Positions 23,906-33,615 of a DNA stretch of 64,000 nucleotides are shown here, piece by piece (the first letter of the stretch is position 1; every line of letters begins with the position of its first letter). The notes below the pieces were generated by a model. It did not search any database and was not told the DNA's origin. It saw nothing but the letters and a program-made list of their open reading frames with translations. Source of the DNA: Dryocola clanedunensis subsp. sulfonylureivorans (GTDB lineage Bacteria > Pseudomonadota > Gammaproteobacteria > Enterobacterales > Enterobacteriaceae); the NCBI RefSeq assembly GCF_016756775.1, contig NZ_JAERMU010000011.1, forward strand, positions 1-64,000, in the 5' to 3' direction. The translations under genes were made by a program, and so were the position numbers.

Positions 23906-25024
23906 ATGCCTTCAATCTATGAGAAATATAATTTAAAACAGGTGATTAACGCATCTGGCCGCATGACCGCGCTGGGCGTTTCCACCCCGCGTCCGGAAGT
24001 GGTGGATGCCGTGACTACCGGCATGAATCACTACTTCGAAATGAAAGATCTGGTCAACAAAACCGGTGAGTACATCGCGAAGCTGCTGGATGTGGAAGCG
24101 GCGACGGTTGTCTCCTGCGCCTCGGCTGGTATCGCCCAGTCCATTGCGGCGGTGCTGGTGAAAGATAATCAGTGGCAGATCGAGAACCTTCACGGCATTA
24201 CGCTGGAAAATAACGAGATCGTGCTGCCAAAAGGGCACAACGTTAACTTCGGCGCACCGGTCGGCACCATGGTTAACCTGGGCGGCGGCAAAATTGTCGA
24301 AGCGGGTTACGCCAACGAATGTTCCGCTGATCAGCTGGCGGCGGCGATTTCCCCGCGCACGGCGGCCATTCTGTATATCAAATCTCACCACTCCGTTCAG
24401 AAAAGCATGCTCAGCGTTGAGCAGGCCGTTGTGGTGGCGCGTAAACACAACCTGCCGCTGATTGTCGATGCGGCGGCGGAAGAAGATTTGCAGTGCTACT
24501 ACCGCGCTGGCGCAGACCTGGTTATTTACAGCGGCGCGAAGGCCATTGAAGGGCCAACCAGCGGCCTGGTTATCGGCAAGCAGCAGTATGTCGAGTGGGT
24601 GAAGCTGCAAACCGGCGGGATTGGTCGCGCCATGAAAGTGGGCAAAGAGGGCATTCTCGGCCTGACATGCGCCATTGAGCACTACCTCATCGCACCGAAA
24701 GAGAGCGGCGAAGAGATGGTGCAGAAAATGACGCCATTCATTCAGAGCCTGAATACGCTGAACGGCGTAAGCGCCCGCGTTGTGTGGGACGCAGCAGGTC
24801 GCGACATTGCCCGTACGGAAATTAAGTTCGATGAAGCGGCTATCGGTATTTCAACCGGTGAGCTGGTCAGCGCGCTCAAGCAGGGCGAATACGCCATCTT
24901 CTTCCGCGGCTACAAGGCGAACGAAGGGATTATCGAAGCCGACGTGCGTAGCGTTAGCCCACAGCAGTTAGATATTATTTATCAATGCATTAAAGCGAAT
25001 ACCCGCCAGGAGAAGCAGGCATGA
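23906..25024 (+). CDS. dgaE: DgaE-family PLP-dependent ammonia-lyase
   Basis: A 372-residue SelA-like fold-type I PLP enzyme. The PLP lysine is in IYSGAKAIEGPTSG; the phosphate-binding segment is VVSCASAGIAQSI. In Salmonella, DgaE turns D-glucosaminate-6-phosphate into 2-keto-3-deoxygluconate-6-phosphate plus ammonia. ATG 23906 is chosen over upstream in-frame starts inside the amidohydrolase gene because of AAGGAAAAGC upstream and the family start MPSIYEKY. The stop overlaps dgaF by ATGA. Confidence 0.85.
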   Translation: MPSIYEKYNLKQVINASGRMTALGVSTPRPEVVDAVTTGMNHYFEMKDLVNKTGEYIAKLLDVEAATVVSCASAGIAQSIAAVLVKDNQWQIENLHGITLENNEIVLPKGHNVNFGAPVGTMVNLGGGKIVEAGYANECSADQLAAAISPRTAAILYIKSHHSVQKSMLSVEQAVVVARKHNLPLIVDAAAEEDLQCYYRAGADLVIYSGAKAIEGPTSGLVIGKQQYVEWVKLQTGGIGRAMKVGKEGILGLTCAIEHYLIAPKESGEEMVQKMTPFIQSLNTLNGVSARVVWDAAGRDIARTEIKFDEAAIGISTGELVSALKQGEYAIFFRGYKANEGIIEADVRSVSPQQLDIIYQCIKANTRQEKQA

Positions 25025-25761
25025 AACTGACCCCAAAATTTTACCGTGAACGCGTTTGTCTGAATGTACTGGCTGGCTCCAAAGAGAATGCCAAAGAGAT
25101 TTTTGACGCAGCCGAAGGGCATGTGCTGGTTGGCGTGCTGTCCAAAAATTACCCGGATGTGGATACGGCGGTGGCGGATATGCGCGAATACGCGGCGCTT
25201 ATCGACAATGCACTTTCCGTAGGGCTGGGCGCGGGCGATCCGAACCAGTCAGCGATGGTCAGCGAAATCTCCCGCCAGGTTCAGCCGCAGCACGTAAACC
25301 AGGTCTTCACCGGCGTAGGCACTTCTCGTGCGCTGCTGGGGCAGAATGAAAGCGTGGTTAACGGCCTCGTTTCTCCAACCGGCACCGTGGGTATGGTAAA
25401 AATCTCTACCGGGCCGCTTAGCGCTAAAGCGCCGGACGGTATCGTACCGGTTGAAACGGCCATCAAGTTGCTGAAAGATATGGGCGGTAGTTCGATTAAG
25501 TACTTCCCAATGGGCGGTCTGGCGTGTCGTGATGAGTTCCAGGCGGTAGCCGAAGCCTGTGCGAAACACGATTTCTGGCTGGAGCCGACCGGTGGTATCG
25601 ATCTGGAGAACTACGAAGAAATTCTGCAGATCGCACTGGATGCGGGCGTCAGCAAAGTTATTCCGCACATTTACAGTTCTATTATTGATAAGGCGAGCGG
25701 TAACACTCGTCCGCAAGATGTTGCTACTCTGCTGGATATGACGAAGAAGCTGGTTGGTTAA
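25021..25761 (+). CDS. dgaF: DgaF-family KDGP aldolase
   Basis: A 246-residue TIM-barrel class I aldolase of the DgaF family, which cleaves 2-keto-3-deoxygluconate-6-phosphate to pyruvate and glyceraldehyde-3-phosphate. A candidate Schiff-base lysine is in SSIKYFPMGG, followed by a family core WLEPTGGIDLENY. It starts in a four-base overlap with dgaE, so the two are translationally coupled. A REP pair follows, suggesting that the core transcript ends or is protected here. Confidence 0.86.
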   Translation: MKLTPKFYRERVCLNVLAGSKENAKEIFDAAEGHVLVGVLSKNYPDVDTAVADMREYAALIDNALSVGLGAGDPNQSAMVSEISRQVQPQHVNQVFTGVGTSRALLGQNESVVNGLVSPTGTVGMVKISTGPLSAKAPDGIVPVETAIKLLKDMGGSSIKYFPMGGLACRDEFQAVAEACAKHDFWLEPTGGIDLENYEEILQIALDAGVSKVIPHIYSSIIDKASGNTRPQDVATLLDMTKKLVG

Positions 25762-25769
25762 CACGAAAC

Positions 25770-25842
25770 GGCGGATGACGCTGCGCTTATCCGCCCTACC
25801 TGGCGGGCGCTCGTAGAGTGGATAAGCGCAGCGTCATCCACC
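25770..25842. repeat. REP pair after dgaF
   Basis: GGCGGATGACGCTGCGCTTATCCGCC-type palindrome at 25770-25795, and an inverse GTGGATAAGCGCAGCGTCATCCAC at about 25818-25842. Same family as the 19.8-kb BIME. It separates dgaF from the lactonase gene. Confidence 0.85.
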
Positions 25843-25867
25843 AATAAATCAACATCGAGGATCTCCA

Positions 25868-27019
25868 ATGCCTGCAACACGTAATCTGCTTATCGCTTCA
25901 CTGGCTATGGTTGCCGGGACGGCAGCGGCCCAGCCGCAGTTCGCCTGGGTAGGGACCTACAACCCAAACGGCGAAGGCGTTTATCGCTTTCAGGTGGATA
26001 CGAAGACCGGCGCGCTCAGTCATAAAACGCTGGTGAATCAGCTGCCGAATGCCGCCCAGCTTACCGTCTCTAAAGATGGCAAAACGCTGTATGTGGCGAG
26101 CGAAGCTGAGAAGGGCGTGGTGGCAGCCTTACGTGTTGGCGAAGATGGAAATCTTACTGAATTAAACCAGGTGGCCTCTGGTGGTGCCGGGCCGGTGTAT
26201 CTGTCGATGACGCCGAACGGACGCCATCTGCTGGTGGCTAACTATGTCAGCGGCACCATTGCGGTGCTGCCGGTGAAGCAGGATGGCAGCCTGGGTGATG
26301 CTACAGACACAAAGCAGGATCAGGGAGAGCCTGGTGCAGCTAAGCCGGAAGCCGCCGTTGAAGGCAGCTTTGCGGCAAGCGATCATAATGGGCCGCATGC
26401 GCATATGATCTCCGCCGATCCGAGCGGGAAGTTCGTCTTTTCTACCGATCTGGGTCTGGATCGGATCTATCAGTATCATTTCGATGACGCGACGGGCAAG
26501 CTGACGCCAAACGATCCGCCGTTTATCTCCGCCTCATCTAAAGGCGCCGGGCCTCGCCACTTTGTGTTTACGCCGAAGGGGGATGGGCTGTGGTTGATTA
26601 ACGAAGAGTCCTCAACGCTGACCCACTATCAGCTCGATACGGCGAAAGGGACGTTAACCGAAGGTAAGACGGTATCCGTGCTGCCGAAGGGTTACAAAGG
26701 GACAAGTTTCGCGGCGGGCCTGGTGCTGAGTCATGACGGTAAGCAGCTGTATGTCGCCAATCGTCTGCATAACAGCATCGCCCACTTTACTGTCTCCGCA
26801 GCTGGCAGCCTGACGCATCAGGACGATATCTGGACGTGCGGTGACTATCCCCGCACGCTTACGCTGGATAGCAGCGGTCATTATCTCTATGCGATGAACC
26901 AGCGTAGCGACAATATTACACGTTTTAGCGTGGATAAATCGGACGGTAAGCTGTCATTTATTAACGATTATGCGGCGGTTGGGAGCCCCTCACAGCTGGT
27001 ATTCTCTCCCGCAAAATAG
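25868..27019 (+). CDS. Exported beta-propeller lactonase (6-phosphogluconolactonase/YbhE-like)
   Basis: A 383-residue protein with a signal peptide (LLIASLAMVAGTAAAQPQFA) and seven-bladed propeller repeats (SKDGKTLYVASEAE, TPNGRHLLVANYVSG, SHDGKQLYVANRLHNS). The family hydrolyses sugar lactones, often 6-phosphogluconolactone in the cytoplasm; this one is exported, so a free periplasmic aldonolactone is more likely. RBS GAGGAT precedes ATG 25868. It lies between dgaF and the regulator, all in the same direction. Confidence 0.82.
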   Translation: MPATRNLLIASLAMVAGTAAAQPQFAWVGTYNPNGEGVYRFQVDTKTGALSHKTLVNQLPNAAQLTVSKDGKTLYVASEAEKGVVAALRVGEDGNLTELNQVASGGAGPVYLSMTPNGRHLLVANYVSGTIAVLPVKQDGSLGDATDTKQDQGEPGAAKPEAAVEGSFAASDHNGPHAHMISADPSGKFVFSTDLGLDRIYQYHFDDATGKLTPNDPPFISASSKGAGPRHFVFTPKGDGLWLINEESSTLTHYQLDTAKGTLTEGKTVSVLPKGYKGTSFAAGLVLSHDGKQLYVANRLHNSIAHFTVSAAGSLTHQDDIWTCGDYPRTLTLDSSGHYLYAMNQRSDNITRFSVDKSDGKLSFINDYAAVGSPSQLVFSPAK

Positions 27020-27064
27020 CTTTACCGGGCACACGCTGCGCCCGTTTAATGAAAGGAAACTGTA

Positions 27065-28975
27065 TTGAGATTCCCAAACCAACGTTTGCACCAGTTGTTT
27101 GAGATGCTACAAACCGAGACGCTGCCCCAGGATGAACTGGCGCGGCGTTTGTCAGTTTCCACCCGTACCGTTCGCGCCGATATCACAGCGTTAAATGGCA
27201 TCCTCGCAGGTCACGGCGCGCAGTTTACGCTGGCTCGTGGCGAAGGCTATCAGCTCATTATCGAAGATGCCGATCGTTATGAGGAGCTGGTTCAACAACC
27301 CTCCCGGCAGCTACGTATTCCCAGAACTTCGCCCGAGCGAGTTCACTATCTTATTGTCCGCTTTTTGACTACTGCCTTTTCGATCAAGCTCGAAGATCTG
27401 GCTGATGAGTGGTTTGTCAGCAGGGCTACCCTGCAAAGCGACATGGCAGAAGTGCGCGAGTGGTTAACCCGCTACAACCTGACGATTGAAACGCGCCCGC
27501 GCCACGGCATGAAGCTGTTTGGTAGCGAAACGGCCATGCGTGCCTGTCTGACAGACCTGCTCTGGCAGCTGACTCAGGAAGACAGTGAAAACCCATTGCT
27601 CACCGAAGAGGCCCTTAACGCGGGTGTACCGGAGCTGCTGGCGACAGAGCTGCACGATTGCTTCACCCGCTGCCGTATCCGCCTGACGGATGAAGGTGAG
27701 CAGTTCATCGGCCTTTACTGCGCCGTCGCCGTGCGACGCATCAGCGAAGGTTATCCGCTGGCCGAGTTTACCGCCGATAACGTGGAAGATGACGTTCGTG
27801 AGGCAGCCAGGCAGATTACTGACCTGCTTGAAAACCTGGCGGGTAAACCCCTTTCTGAAGCGGAAGAGCAGTGGTTACAGGTGCATATCGCCGCACGACA
27901 GGTGCAGGACGTGGCGCCGAGCGCTATCAGCGCCGACGATGACGAAGCGCTGGTCAATTACATCCTCCGCTACATCAATACCCACTATAACTACAACATG
28001 CTGGCGGATACCCAGCTGCATGCAGATCTGCTCACGCACATCAAAACGATGATTACCCGCGTGCGCTACCAGATAAATATCCCTAACCCGCTGCTGTCCA
28101 ACATCAAGCAGCACTACCCGATGGCCTACGACATGACGCTGGCCGCGGTATCGAGCTGGGGGAAATACACGCCTTACGCCATCAGCGAAAACGAAATTGG
28201 TTTCCTGGTGCTGCATATCGGCGTGGGGCTGGAGCGACACTACAATATTGGCTATCAGCGTCATCCCCGGGCGCTGCTGGTCTGTGACACCGGCAACTCT
28301 ACGGTACGCATGATTCAGGCGATGCTGCTGCGCAAGTATCCGCAAATCGAAGTGACGAGTATTATTTCCCTGCGTGAGTATGAGCAGCTTCCCGGCGTTG
28401 AGGAAGACTTTGTGATTACCACCGCGCGCATTCACGAAAAAGATAAGCCCATTGTGGCGATGTCGCCTTTCCCGACAGAGTATCAGCTCGAACAGCTTGG
28501 GAAGCTCGTGCTGGTGGACAGAACGCGCCCCTACATGCTGGAAAAGTTCTTTGATGCCCGCCATTTTATGGTCATTGATAAATCGGTTACCCAGCAGCAG
28601 TTGTTCAGCAAGCTCTGTGAGCAGCTTGAGGAAGAGGGCTATGTCGGAGAAGATTTCTATCCGTCGGTTGTGGAGCGCGAGGCGATTGTCAGCACCATGC
28701 TGGGCGAAGGGATAGCGTTACCGCACTCGCTGGGGCTGATGGCTAATAAAACGGTGGTTTATACGGTGCTTGCACCCGAAGGCATCAGCTGGGGAGATGA
28801 AACGGCACATGTGATCTTCCTGCTGGCGATCAGCAAAAGTGAATATGAAGAAGCGATGGCGATTTACGATATCTTCGTGACGTTTTTGCGCGAAAGAGCG
28901 ATGCCGAAGCTGCGTGAATGTACAGACTTTGCGAGTTTCAATGCGGTGGCCGTGGAGTGTCTGAGCCGTTTTTGA
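27065..28975 (+). CDS. BglG/MtlR-like PRD regulator with EIIB- and EIIA-like domains
   Basis: A 636-residue protein: N-terminal HTH_11 (residues 5-60, ELARRLSVSTRTVRADITAL), second HTH of Mga type (about 95-150), PRD1 (about 185-290, with LQVHIAARQ), PRD2 (about 300-400, with FLVLHIGVGLERH), a GatB-like EIIB domain whose Cys lies in LLVCDTGNSTV (about 405), and an EIIA-2-like domain with ALPHSLG (about 555). Such multidomain activators are switched by PTS phosphorylation. It is the likely regulator of the operon at 20253. TTG 27065 is used, with AAAGGAAA upstream. Confidence 0.88.
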   Translation: MRFPNQRLHQLFEMLQTETLPQDELARRLSVSTRTVRADITALNGILAGHGAQFTLARGEGYQLIIEDADRYEELVQQPSRQLRIPRTSPERVHYLIVRFLTTAFSIKLEDLADEWFVSRATLQSDMAEVREWLTRYNLTIETRPRHGMKLFGSETAMRACLTDLLWQLTQEDSENPLLTEEALNAGVPELLATELHDCFTRCRIRLTDEGEQFIGLYCAVAVRRISEGYPLAEFTADNVEDDVREAARQITDLLENLAGKPLSEAEEQWLQVHIAARQVQDVAPSAISADDDEALVNYILRYINTHYNYNMLADTQLHADLLTHIKTMITRVRYQINIPNPLLSNIKQHYPMAYDMTLAAVSSWGKYTPYAISENEIGFLVLHIGVGLERHYNIGYQRHPRALLVCDTGNSTVRMIQAMLLRKYPQIEVTSIISLREYEQLPGVEEDFVITTARIHEKDKPIVAMSPFPTEYQLEQLGKLVLVDRTRPYMLEKFFDARHFMVIDKSVTQQQLFSKLCEQLEEEGYVGEDFYPSVVEREAIVSTMLGEGIALPHSLGLMANKTVVYTVLAPEGISWGDETAHVIFLLAISKSEYEEAMAIYDIFVTFLRERAMPKLRECTDFASFNAVAVECLSRF

Positions 28976-28987
28976 TTTGAGCTTTTC

Positions 28988-29036
28988 GGTGGATGACGCT
29001 GCGCTTATCCACCCTACGTGTCGGTAGGGCGGATAA
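28988..29036. repeat. REP-like palindrome pair between the PRD regulator and dolP
   Basis: GGTGGATGACGCTGCGCTTATCCACC at 28988-29013 and a partial GGCGGATAAGC at 29029. It sits between the convergent 3' ends and may serve as the transcript-end barrier for both. Confidence 0.75.
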
Positions 29037-29043
29037 GCAATGC

Positions 29044-29619
29044 TTACTTCAGAATCGTAAATGCCGTCGTCACATGCTTCACGCCGCTAACGCGGCTGGT
29101 GATATCCGCCGCTGCTTTACCCTCTTTCTCGGTCAGCAGACCCAGCAGGAACACTTCGCCGTTTTCAGTCGTGACTTTGATATTTGAGGATTTCACCTGA
29201 TCGCTGGACAGCAGCTGCGAGCGAACTTTGGTGGTTATCCACGTATCTGACGATGCGGTGCCCAGGCCAACTGGTGCGATATTACGAATCTCGTTATACA
29301 CCTCGGTGGTGCCGTCTACGCCAAGAGCGATTTGTTTCGCGCGCGAGGCAAGCTCGGTATTTTGCGTTTGTCCGGTCAGCAGGACTTTGCCCTGATAGGC
29401 CGTGACGTTAATACGCGCGTCTTTCTTCAGCTGTTCATCTTTGTTCAGCGCGCTGTTCACGCGAACTTCCAGCGTACCATCGTCAACCTGGGTGCCAACG
29501 GTACGCGGGTCCGTGGCGGTTTTAGTCGCGACGGCGGCAGTGCCGACAACCGCGGCAGCAACACAGCCTTGTAGCAGTATCGCGGTAATAAGGACTGCAA
29601 GTGGCTTATAGGCCTTCAT
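29044..29619 (-). CDS. dolP: DolP (YraP), outer-membrane lipoprotein with two BON domains
   Basis: A 191-residue lipoprotein (lipobox LLQGC, Cys19) with two BON domains (about 45-110 and 120-190), matching E. coli DolP throughout (DDGTLEVRVNSALNKDE; SDTWITTKVRSQLL). It localises to the division site, regulates cell-wall amidase activation via NlpD and supports BAM function. It is co-directional with diaA (nine-base gap). Confidence 0.96.
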   Translation of the reverse strand: MKAYKPLAVLITAILLQGCVAAAVVGTAAVATKTATDPRTVGTQVDDGTLEVRVNSALNKDEQLKKDARINVTAYQGKVLLTGQTQNTELASRAKQIALGVDGTTEVYNEIRNIAPVGLGTASSDTWITTKVRSQLLSSDQVKSSNIKVTTENGEVFLLGLLTEKEGKAAADITSRVSGVKHVTTAFTILK

Positions 29620-29628
29620 CTGTACTCC

Positions 29629-30219
29629 TTAATCATCCTGGTGTGGGAATAACGTGTTATCAATCAAATCACATAGGCAGTTAACCGTCAGCATATGCAT
29701 TTCCTGAATGCGGGCGCTGCGATGCGAAGGGATGCGGATTTCTACGTCCTGCGGCCCTAATAAGCCGGCAAGCTCCCCGCCATCGTAGCCGGTTAGTGCA
29801 ACAATGGTCATATCGCGGGTCACGGCGGCTTCTACCGCTTTGACAATATCACGACTGTTACCACGAGTTGAAATCGCCAGCAGCACGTCACCGGTATGTC
29901 CTAACGCGCGCACCTGTTTGGCATACACTTCTTCATGCAAACGGTCATTGGCGATAGCGGTTAAGACCACGTTATCAGCATTAAGGGCAATGGCGGGTAA
30001 ACTTGGCCGTTCGGTTTCGAAACGGTTGATCATGCTCGCGGCAAAATGCTGAGCGTTGGCCGCGGACGTGCCGTTGCCACAGCAGAGAATTTTGTTGCCG
30101 TTAAGCAGCGACTGAACCAGCGTCATGGCTGCACGGGAGATAGCATCTGGCAGAGCTTCCGCGGCGGCAATCTGGGTTTGAATACTTTCCGTGAAGCAGA
30201 CTTTGATTCTTTCGAGCAC
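29629..30219 (-). CDS. diaA: DiaA, DnaA initiator-associating protein
   Basis: A 196-residue SIS-domain protein ([20 protein letters not shown]). The tetramer binds DnaA and promotes timely assembly at oriC. It resembles GmhA but lacks a role in heptose synthesis. It belongs to the minus-strand cluster lpoA-yraN-diaA-dolP, the E. coli order. Confidence 0.95.
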   Translation of the reverse strand: MLERIKVCFTESIQTQIAAAEALPDAISRAAMTLVQSLLNGNKILCCGNGTSAANAQHFAASMINRFETERPSLPAIALNADNVVLTAIANDRLHEEVYAKQVRALGHTGDVLLAISTRGNSRDIVKAVEAAVTRDMTIVALTGYDGGELAGLLGPQDVEIRIPSHRSARIQEMHMLTVNCLCDLIDNTLFPHQDD

Positions 30220-30236
30220 GTTGTTCTACCTGGTTG

Positions 30237-30632
30237 TTAAACATCTGCGGTAAACGCGTTGGTTAACCACTCTATTTCATTGCCGGTGAAGGCTACCACA
30301 TCGAAACGGCAATCCACAGTATCAAAACTACCTGACGTGCGTGCAAGCCAGTTCTGAGCGGCGCGGAGCAGCTTTTGCTGTTTGTTGCGGGTGACGCTGG
30401 CGGCCGCGTCGCCAAAGCGATTGCTGCGGCGGTAGCGCACTTCGACAAACACAATCACATTGTGCTGTTTCATGATGAGGTCGATTTCGCCGCCGCGCTG
30501 ATGGACGTTTGCGGCGATGAAGCGCAGTCCTTTGCGCTCGAGAAAGCGGCGCGCCTGAAGCTCATAGTGCGCGCCTGCCTGTTGACGACTCAGTTGGCCG
30601 GGATGATTTGACCCTGAGAGAATTTCAGCCAA
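30237..30632 (-). CDS. yraN: YraN, UPF0102 endonuclease-like protein
   Basis: A 131-residue protein with a PD-(D/E)xK-like core: [10 protein letters not shown] and VFVEVRYRR. Function is unsettled. The start at 30632 lies 43 bases inside the end of lpoA, the same overlap as I recall for E. coli. An alternative later start is not obvious. Confidence 0.92.
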   Translation of the reverse strand: MAEILSGSNHPGQLSRQQAGAHYELQARRFLERKGLRFIAANVHQRGGEIDLIMKQHNVIVFVEVRYRRSNRFGDAAASVTRNKQQKLLRAAQNWLARTSGSFDTVDCRFDVVAFTGNEIEWLTNAFTADV

Positions 30633-32671
30633 TTTAACTTCCTGCTAATGACGCAATCCTGGTTTGCGGACAATACGCCGGTGTTCCCGCTCACCTGGTA
30701 CCCCGGTACCTGACGGATCTGAGAGAAATGGTTTGCCAGTGACCAGGCGTCAACGCCCATCGCGTACAGACGCGCCAGGGAGTAGTCATTGCGCACGCTA
30801 CTTAATGCCTGCTGCTGGAGCGAAGGATTGCCGCCAGAGAGCATTGGAATGTCGCTGAACTGCAGACCATCCATTTCAAGACGGAAGTCAGGGCCGTTGA
30901 CGCCGCCGGCGCTGCGGGAGCTGGCATAGAGCTGTGCGCCGCTGCGGCTACCGGTACGCATGGCGATCATCGGTTTGATTAGCGCAACTTCTTCAGGCGT
31001 CGCGATGATGTAAGCAGCATCAACGTTACCGCTGGAACCGCCGGTGATCTGCGCATCCGTTGGCGGTGGTGGAATAGTCAGCCCGCCGATGGTGACGGCT
31101 TCCTGCTGCTGCGGTGCAGTTGAAGCGACCGGGGTGCCGGTTAAAGCAATGCCGGAACCACTGTTAATACCCTGTTTTAATTCACCCACGGAGCCAAATT
31201 TCTGCTGCAGAACGAGACCTCCGCCGAGCTTCTGCCACTCATTGCTGAATGCTTTGGCTACGCGATCGCCCAGGGATGAGCGAGGCAGTAACAGCAGCGG
31301 TGCACGATGACCCTGCTGCCAGATGTGGTCAGCAGCATCACGCGCTTCGTCTTCCGGGGAAAGCGCGAAGTAGCAGATATTCGGACGGTTTTGCACGTGC
31401 TCTGGCTGGTTCAGTGCCAGCACATTCAGTGAGGTCGTGCTGCTTGCAAGCTGCTCGACGTTACTCTTAAGCAGCGGGCCGACAACAAGCGTTGCGCCGT
31501 CCTGCTGAGCCTGAGCCAGCACCTGCGCCAGCGGCTGGGAACTGGTGTCGTAGACTTTTACTTCAGCAGATGGGTTGGCCGGAACCGCAGCAGCGCTTTG
31601 CACCTGCGGTTGAGCGGGGGCGGTTGCTGGCTGTTCTGCCTGGTCGACAGGCTGATCTGTAGGTGGTTCGTTGGTCAAATCACTGACGGAGGCAGCAGAC
31701 GGGCTTGCGACAGCATCGGGATCTTCGACAGGCTGTGGAGCCACTGTGTTATCTGCAGGCTGTACAGCAGGGGTTTGCGCAGGCGCGCTCAGGGCGGAAA
31801 CCGGTGCAGTACCGTTATTCTTCGCTGCCTCAAAACCTTGCTGTATGGTGCGGCTGTAAACTGCGGCCTGGCCGTTCAACGGCAGCAGAAGGGCAATTTT
31901 ACCGACGGATGCCTGCTGGTAATTCTGCATATTGCTCAGCTGAGTGGGCAGCGTTTTTGCACCCGGATTCAGCGGATAGCGGGTTTGCCAGTCCTTAATA
32001 CCCACTTTCAGCATGTTGGGATCGTTGCGGTTATCATTCCAGACACGCTGGAGGTCCAGCCAGCCCTGAAGCACATTTTCGTCTGCGTTGATGACCATGC
32101 TGTTCATCTGTGCTGGCGTCAACGCGGACAGTGCCTGCCAGGTACCGTCGATATTTTGCTGGTGGGCTTTACCCGTCAGCATCGGCTCTTGTGCAATATA
32201 GGCACGCAGTAGGGGAAGGGAAGGACGGTTCTGGCTGGCATCGATGATGGCCTGATAGTAACGAGCCTGCTGATTTTTGTTAAAACCGGCGGGGTCGAGT
32301 TTCGCCAGCAGAGCGTTTGCCCCTGCATAATCTTTCAGCGCGATCTTGATCTCAGGTGCCAGCAGCAACTGTTCGTGACGCTGAACGTCGTCCATTTTTG
32401 CTGGCAGCTGGTTATACAGCTGCACGGCCTGCTGGGTCTTGCCTTCTGTCAGCAGTGCATGAATGGCGAGTAATTGCCATGTGGTCTTGCTATCATCTGC
32501 GCTTTGCTGCATCTGTTGCAGGTAGTACGCAGAATCCGCAGAGGCTGTGCCCTGGATGTGTGCGCTCGACGGGTCTGGCGTTTTCGTGGTACAGCCGGCG
32601 AAAACCAGCGCGGCAAGCACCACAGGCAGACAGCGCCCGGCTTTAGAACGAATTATTTTAGACGGTAGCAT
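30590..32671 (-). CDS. lpoA: LpoA, lipoprotein activator of PBP1A
   Basis: A 693-residue outer-membrane lipoprotein (lipobox VFAGC, Cys27) with an N-terminal TPR-like domain and a C-terminal periplasmic-binding-like domain, joined by a long Pro/Gln/Ala/Val-rich low-complexity linker (about residues 285-370). It stretches across the periplasm to stimulate PBP1A. It is divergent from rsmI with a 62-bp gap. The linker is probably the variable part between species. Confidence 0.96.
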   Translation of the reverse strand: MLPSKIIRSKAGRCLPVVLAALVFAGCTTKTPDPSSAHIQGTASADSAYYLQQMQQSADDSKTTWQLLAIHALLTEGKTQQAVQLYNQLPAKMDDVQRHEQLLLAPEIKIALKDYAGANALLAKLDPAGFNKNQQARYYQAIIDASQNRPSLPLLRAYIAQEPMLTGKAHQQNIDGTWQALSALTPAQMNSMVINADENVLQGWLDLQRVWNDNRNDPNMLKVGIKDWQTRYPLNPGAKTLPTQLSNMQNYQQASVGKIALLLPLNGQAAVYSRTIQQGFEAAKNNGTAPVSALSAPAQTPAVQPADNTVAPQPVEDPDAVASPSAASVSDLTNEPPTDQPVDQAEQPATAPAQPQVQSAAAVPANPSAEVKVYDTSSQPLAQVLAQAQQDGATLVVGPLLKSNVEQLASSTTSLNVLALNQPEHVQNRPNICYFALSPEDEARDAADHIWQQGHRAPLLLLPRSSLGDRVAKAFSNEWQKLGGGLVLQQKFGSVGELKQGINSGSGIALTGTPVASTAPQQQEAVTIGGLTIPPPPTDAQITGGSSGNVDAAYIIATPEEVALIKPMIAMRTGSRSGAQLYASSRSAGGVNGPDFRLEMDGLQFSDIPMLSGGNPSLQQQALSSVRNDYSLARLYAMGVDAWSLANHFSQIRQVPGYQVSGNTGVLSANQDCVISRKLNWLKFSQGQIIPAN

Positions 32672-32733
32672 TCTGTTTCCAGTGAATTTTTCTTCTCAGT
32701 GTTCAATATTAAATCGGCAATACGGATGAAACA

Positions 32734-33600
32734 ATGAAACAACTCGAATCGGCGGCGGTTTCTGCCAGCACGCTCTACATCGTTCCGACCCCCATCGGCA
32801 ACCTTGGCGACATAACCCAGCGGGCGTTAGCCGTATTGCAAGGTGTCTCACTGATTGCTGCTGAGGATACCCGTCATACCGGCTTACTGCTGCAGCATTT
32901 TGCCATTAATGCGCGGCTGTTCGCATTGCATGATCATAATGAACAACAAAAATCAGACACTCTCCTGGCAAAATTGCAGGAAGGGCAGAGTATCGCGTTA
33001 GTTTCTGATGCAGGAACGCCGCTGATTAACGATCCTGGCTACCATCTTGTGCGCACTTGCCGTGAAGCTGGTATTCGGATAGTGCCATTGCCAGGACCCT
33101 GCGCGGCAATTGCTGCACTCAGCGCCGCAGGATTACCCTCGGACCGTTTTTGTTATGAAGGTTTTCTGCCCGCGAAATCAAAAGGGCGTCGCGATGCGCT
33201 CAAAGCGATTGAACAAGAACCTCGCACACTGATTTTCTATGAGTCTACGCATCGCCTGATCGATAGTTTAGACGATATCTGCGCTGTGCTCGGTGAATCC
33301 CGCTATGTGGTACTGGCTCGCGAGCTGACCAAAACATGGGAATCCATTCACGGTGCGCCAATTGGCGAACTGGCAGCGTGGGTAAAGGAAGACGAGAATC
33401 GCCGTAAAGGTGAGATGGTATTGATTGTGGAAGGTTTCAAAGCGCCCGCTGACGATGCCCTACCTGCCGACGCGCTGCGCACGCTGGCACTGTTGCAGAC
33501 TGAGCTGCCGCTAAAAAAAGCTGCCGCCCTTGCCGCTGAAATCCACGGCGTGAAGAAAAATGCGCTCTACAAATATGCTTTAGAGAACAATGAGAAGTAA
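32734..33600 (+). CDS. rsmI: RsmI, 16S rRNA 2'-O-methyltransferase (C1402)
   Basis: A 288-residue SAM-dependent methyltransferase of the tetrapyrrole-methylase fold: [38 protein letters not shown], then [15 protein letters not shown]. It modifies C1402 in the decoding centre with RsmH. It ends at 33600, where conserved synteny breaks and an AT-rich accessory stretch begins. Confidence 0.96.
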   Translation: MKQLESAAVSASTLYIVPTPIGNLGDITQRALAVLQGVSLIAAEDTRHTGLLLQHFAINARLFALHDHNEQQKSDTLLAKLQEGQSIALVSDAGTPLINDPGYHLVRTCREAGIRIVPLPGPCAAIAALSAAGLPSDRFCYEGFLPAKSKGRRDALKAIEQEPRTLIFYESTHRLIDSLDDICAVLGESRYVVLARELTKTWESIHGAPIGELAAWVKEDENRRKGEMVLIVEGFKAPADDALPADALRTLALLQTELPLKKAAALAAEIHGVKKNALYKYALENNEK

Positions 33601-33615
33601 GGTTTCTGCGCGAGC

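Noticed and set aside
23906-25024. Selenocysteine synthase SelA
   Set aside because: The fold is shared, but the length (372), the SGAKAIEGPTSG motif and adjacency to a KDGP aldolase fit DgaE.
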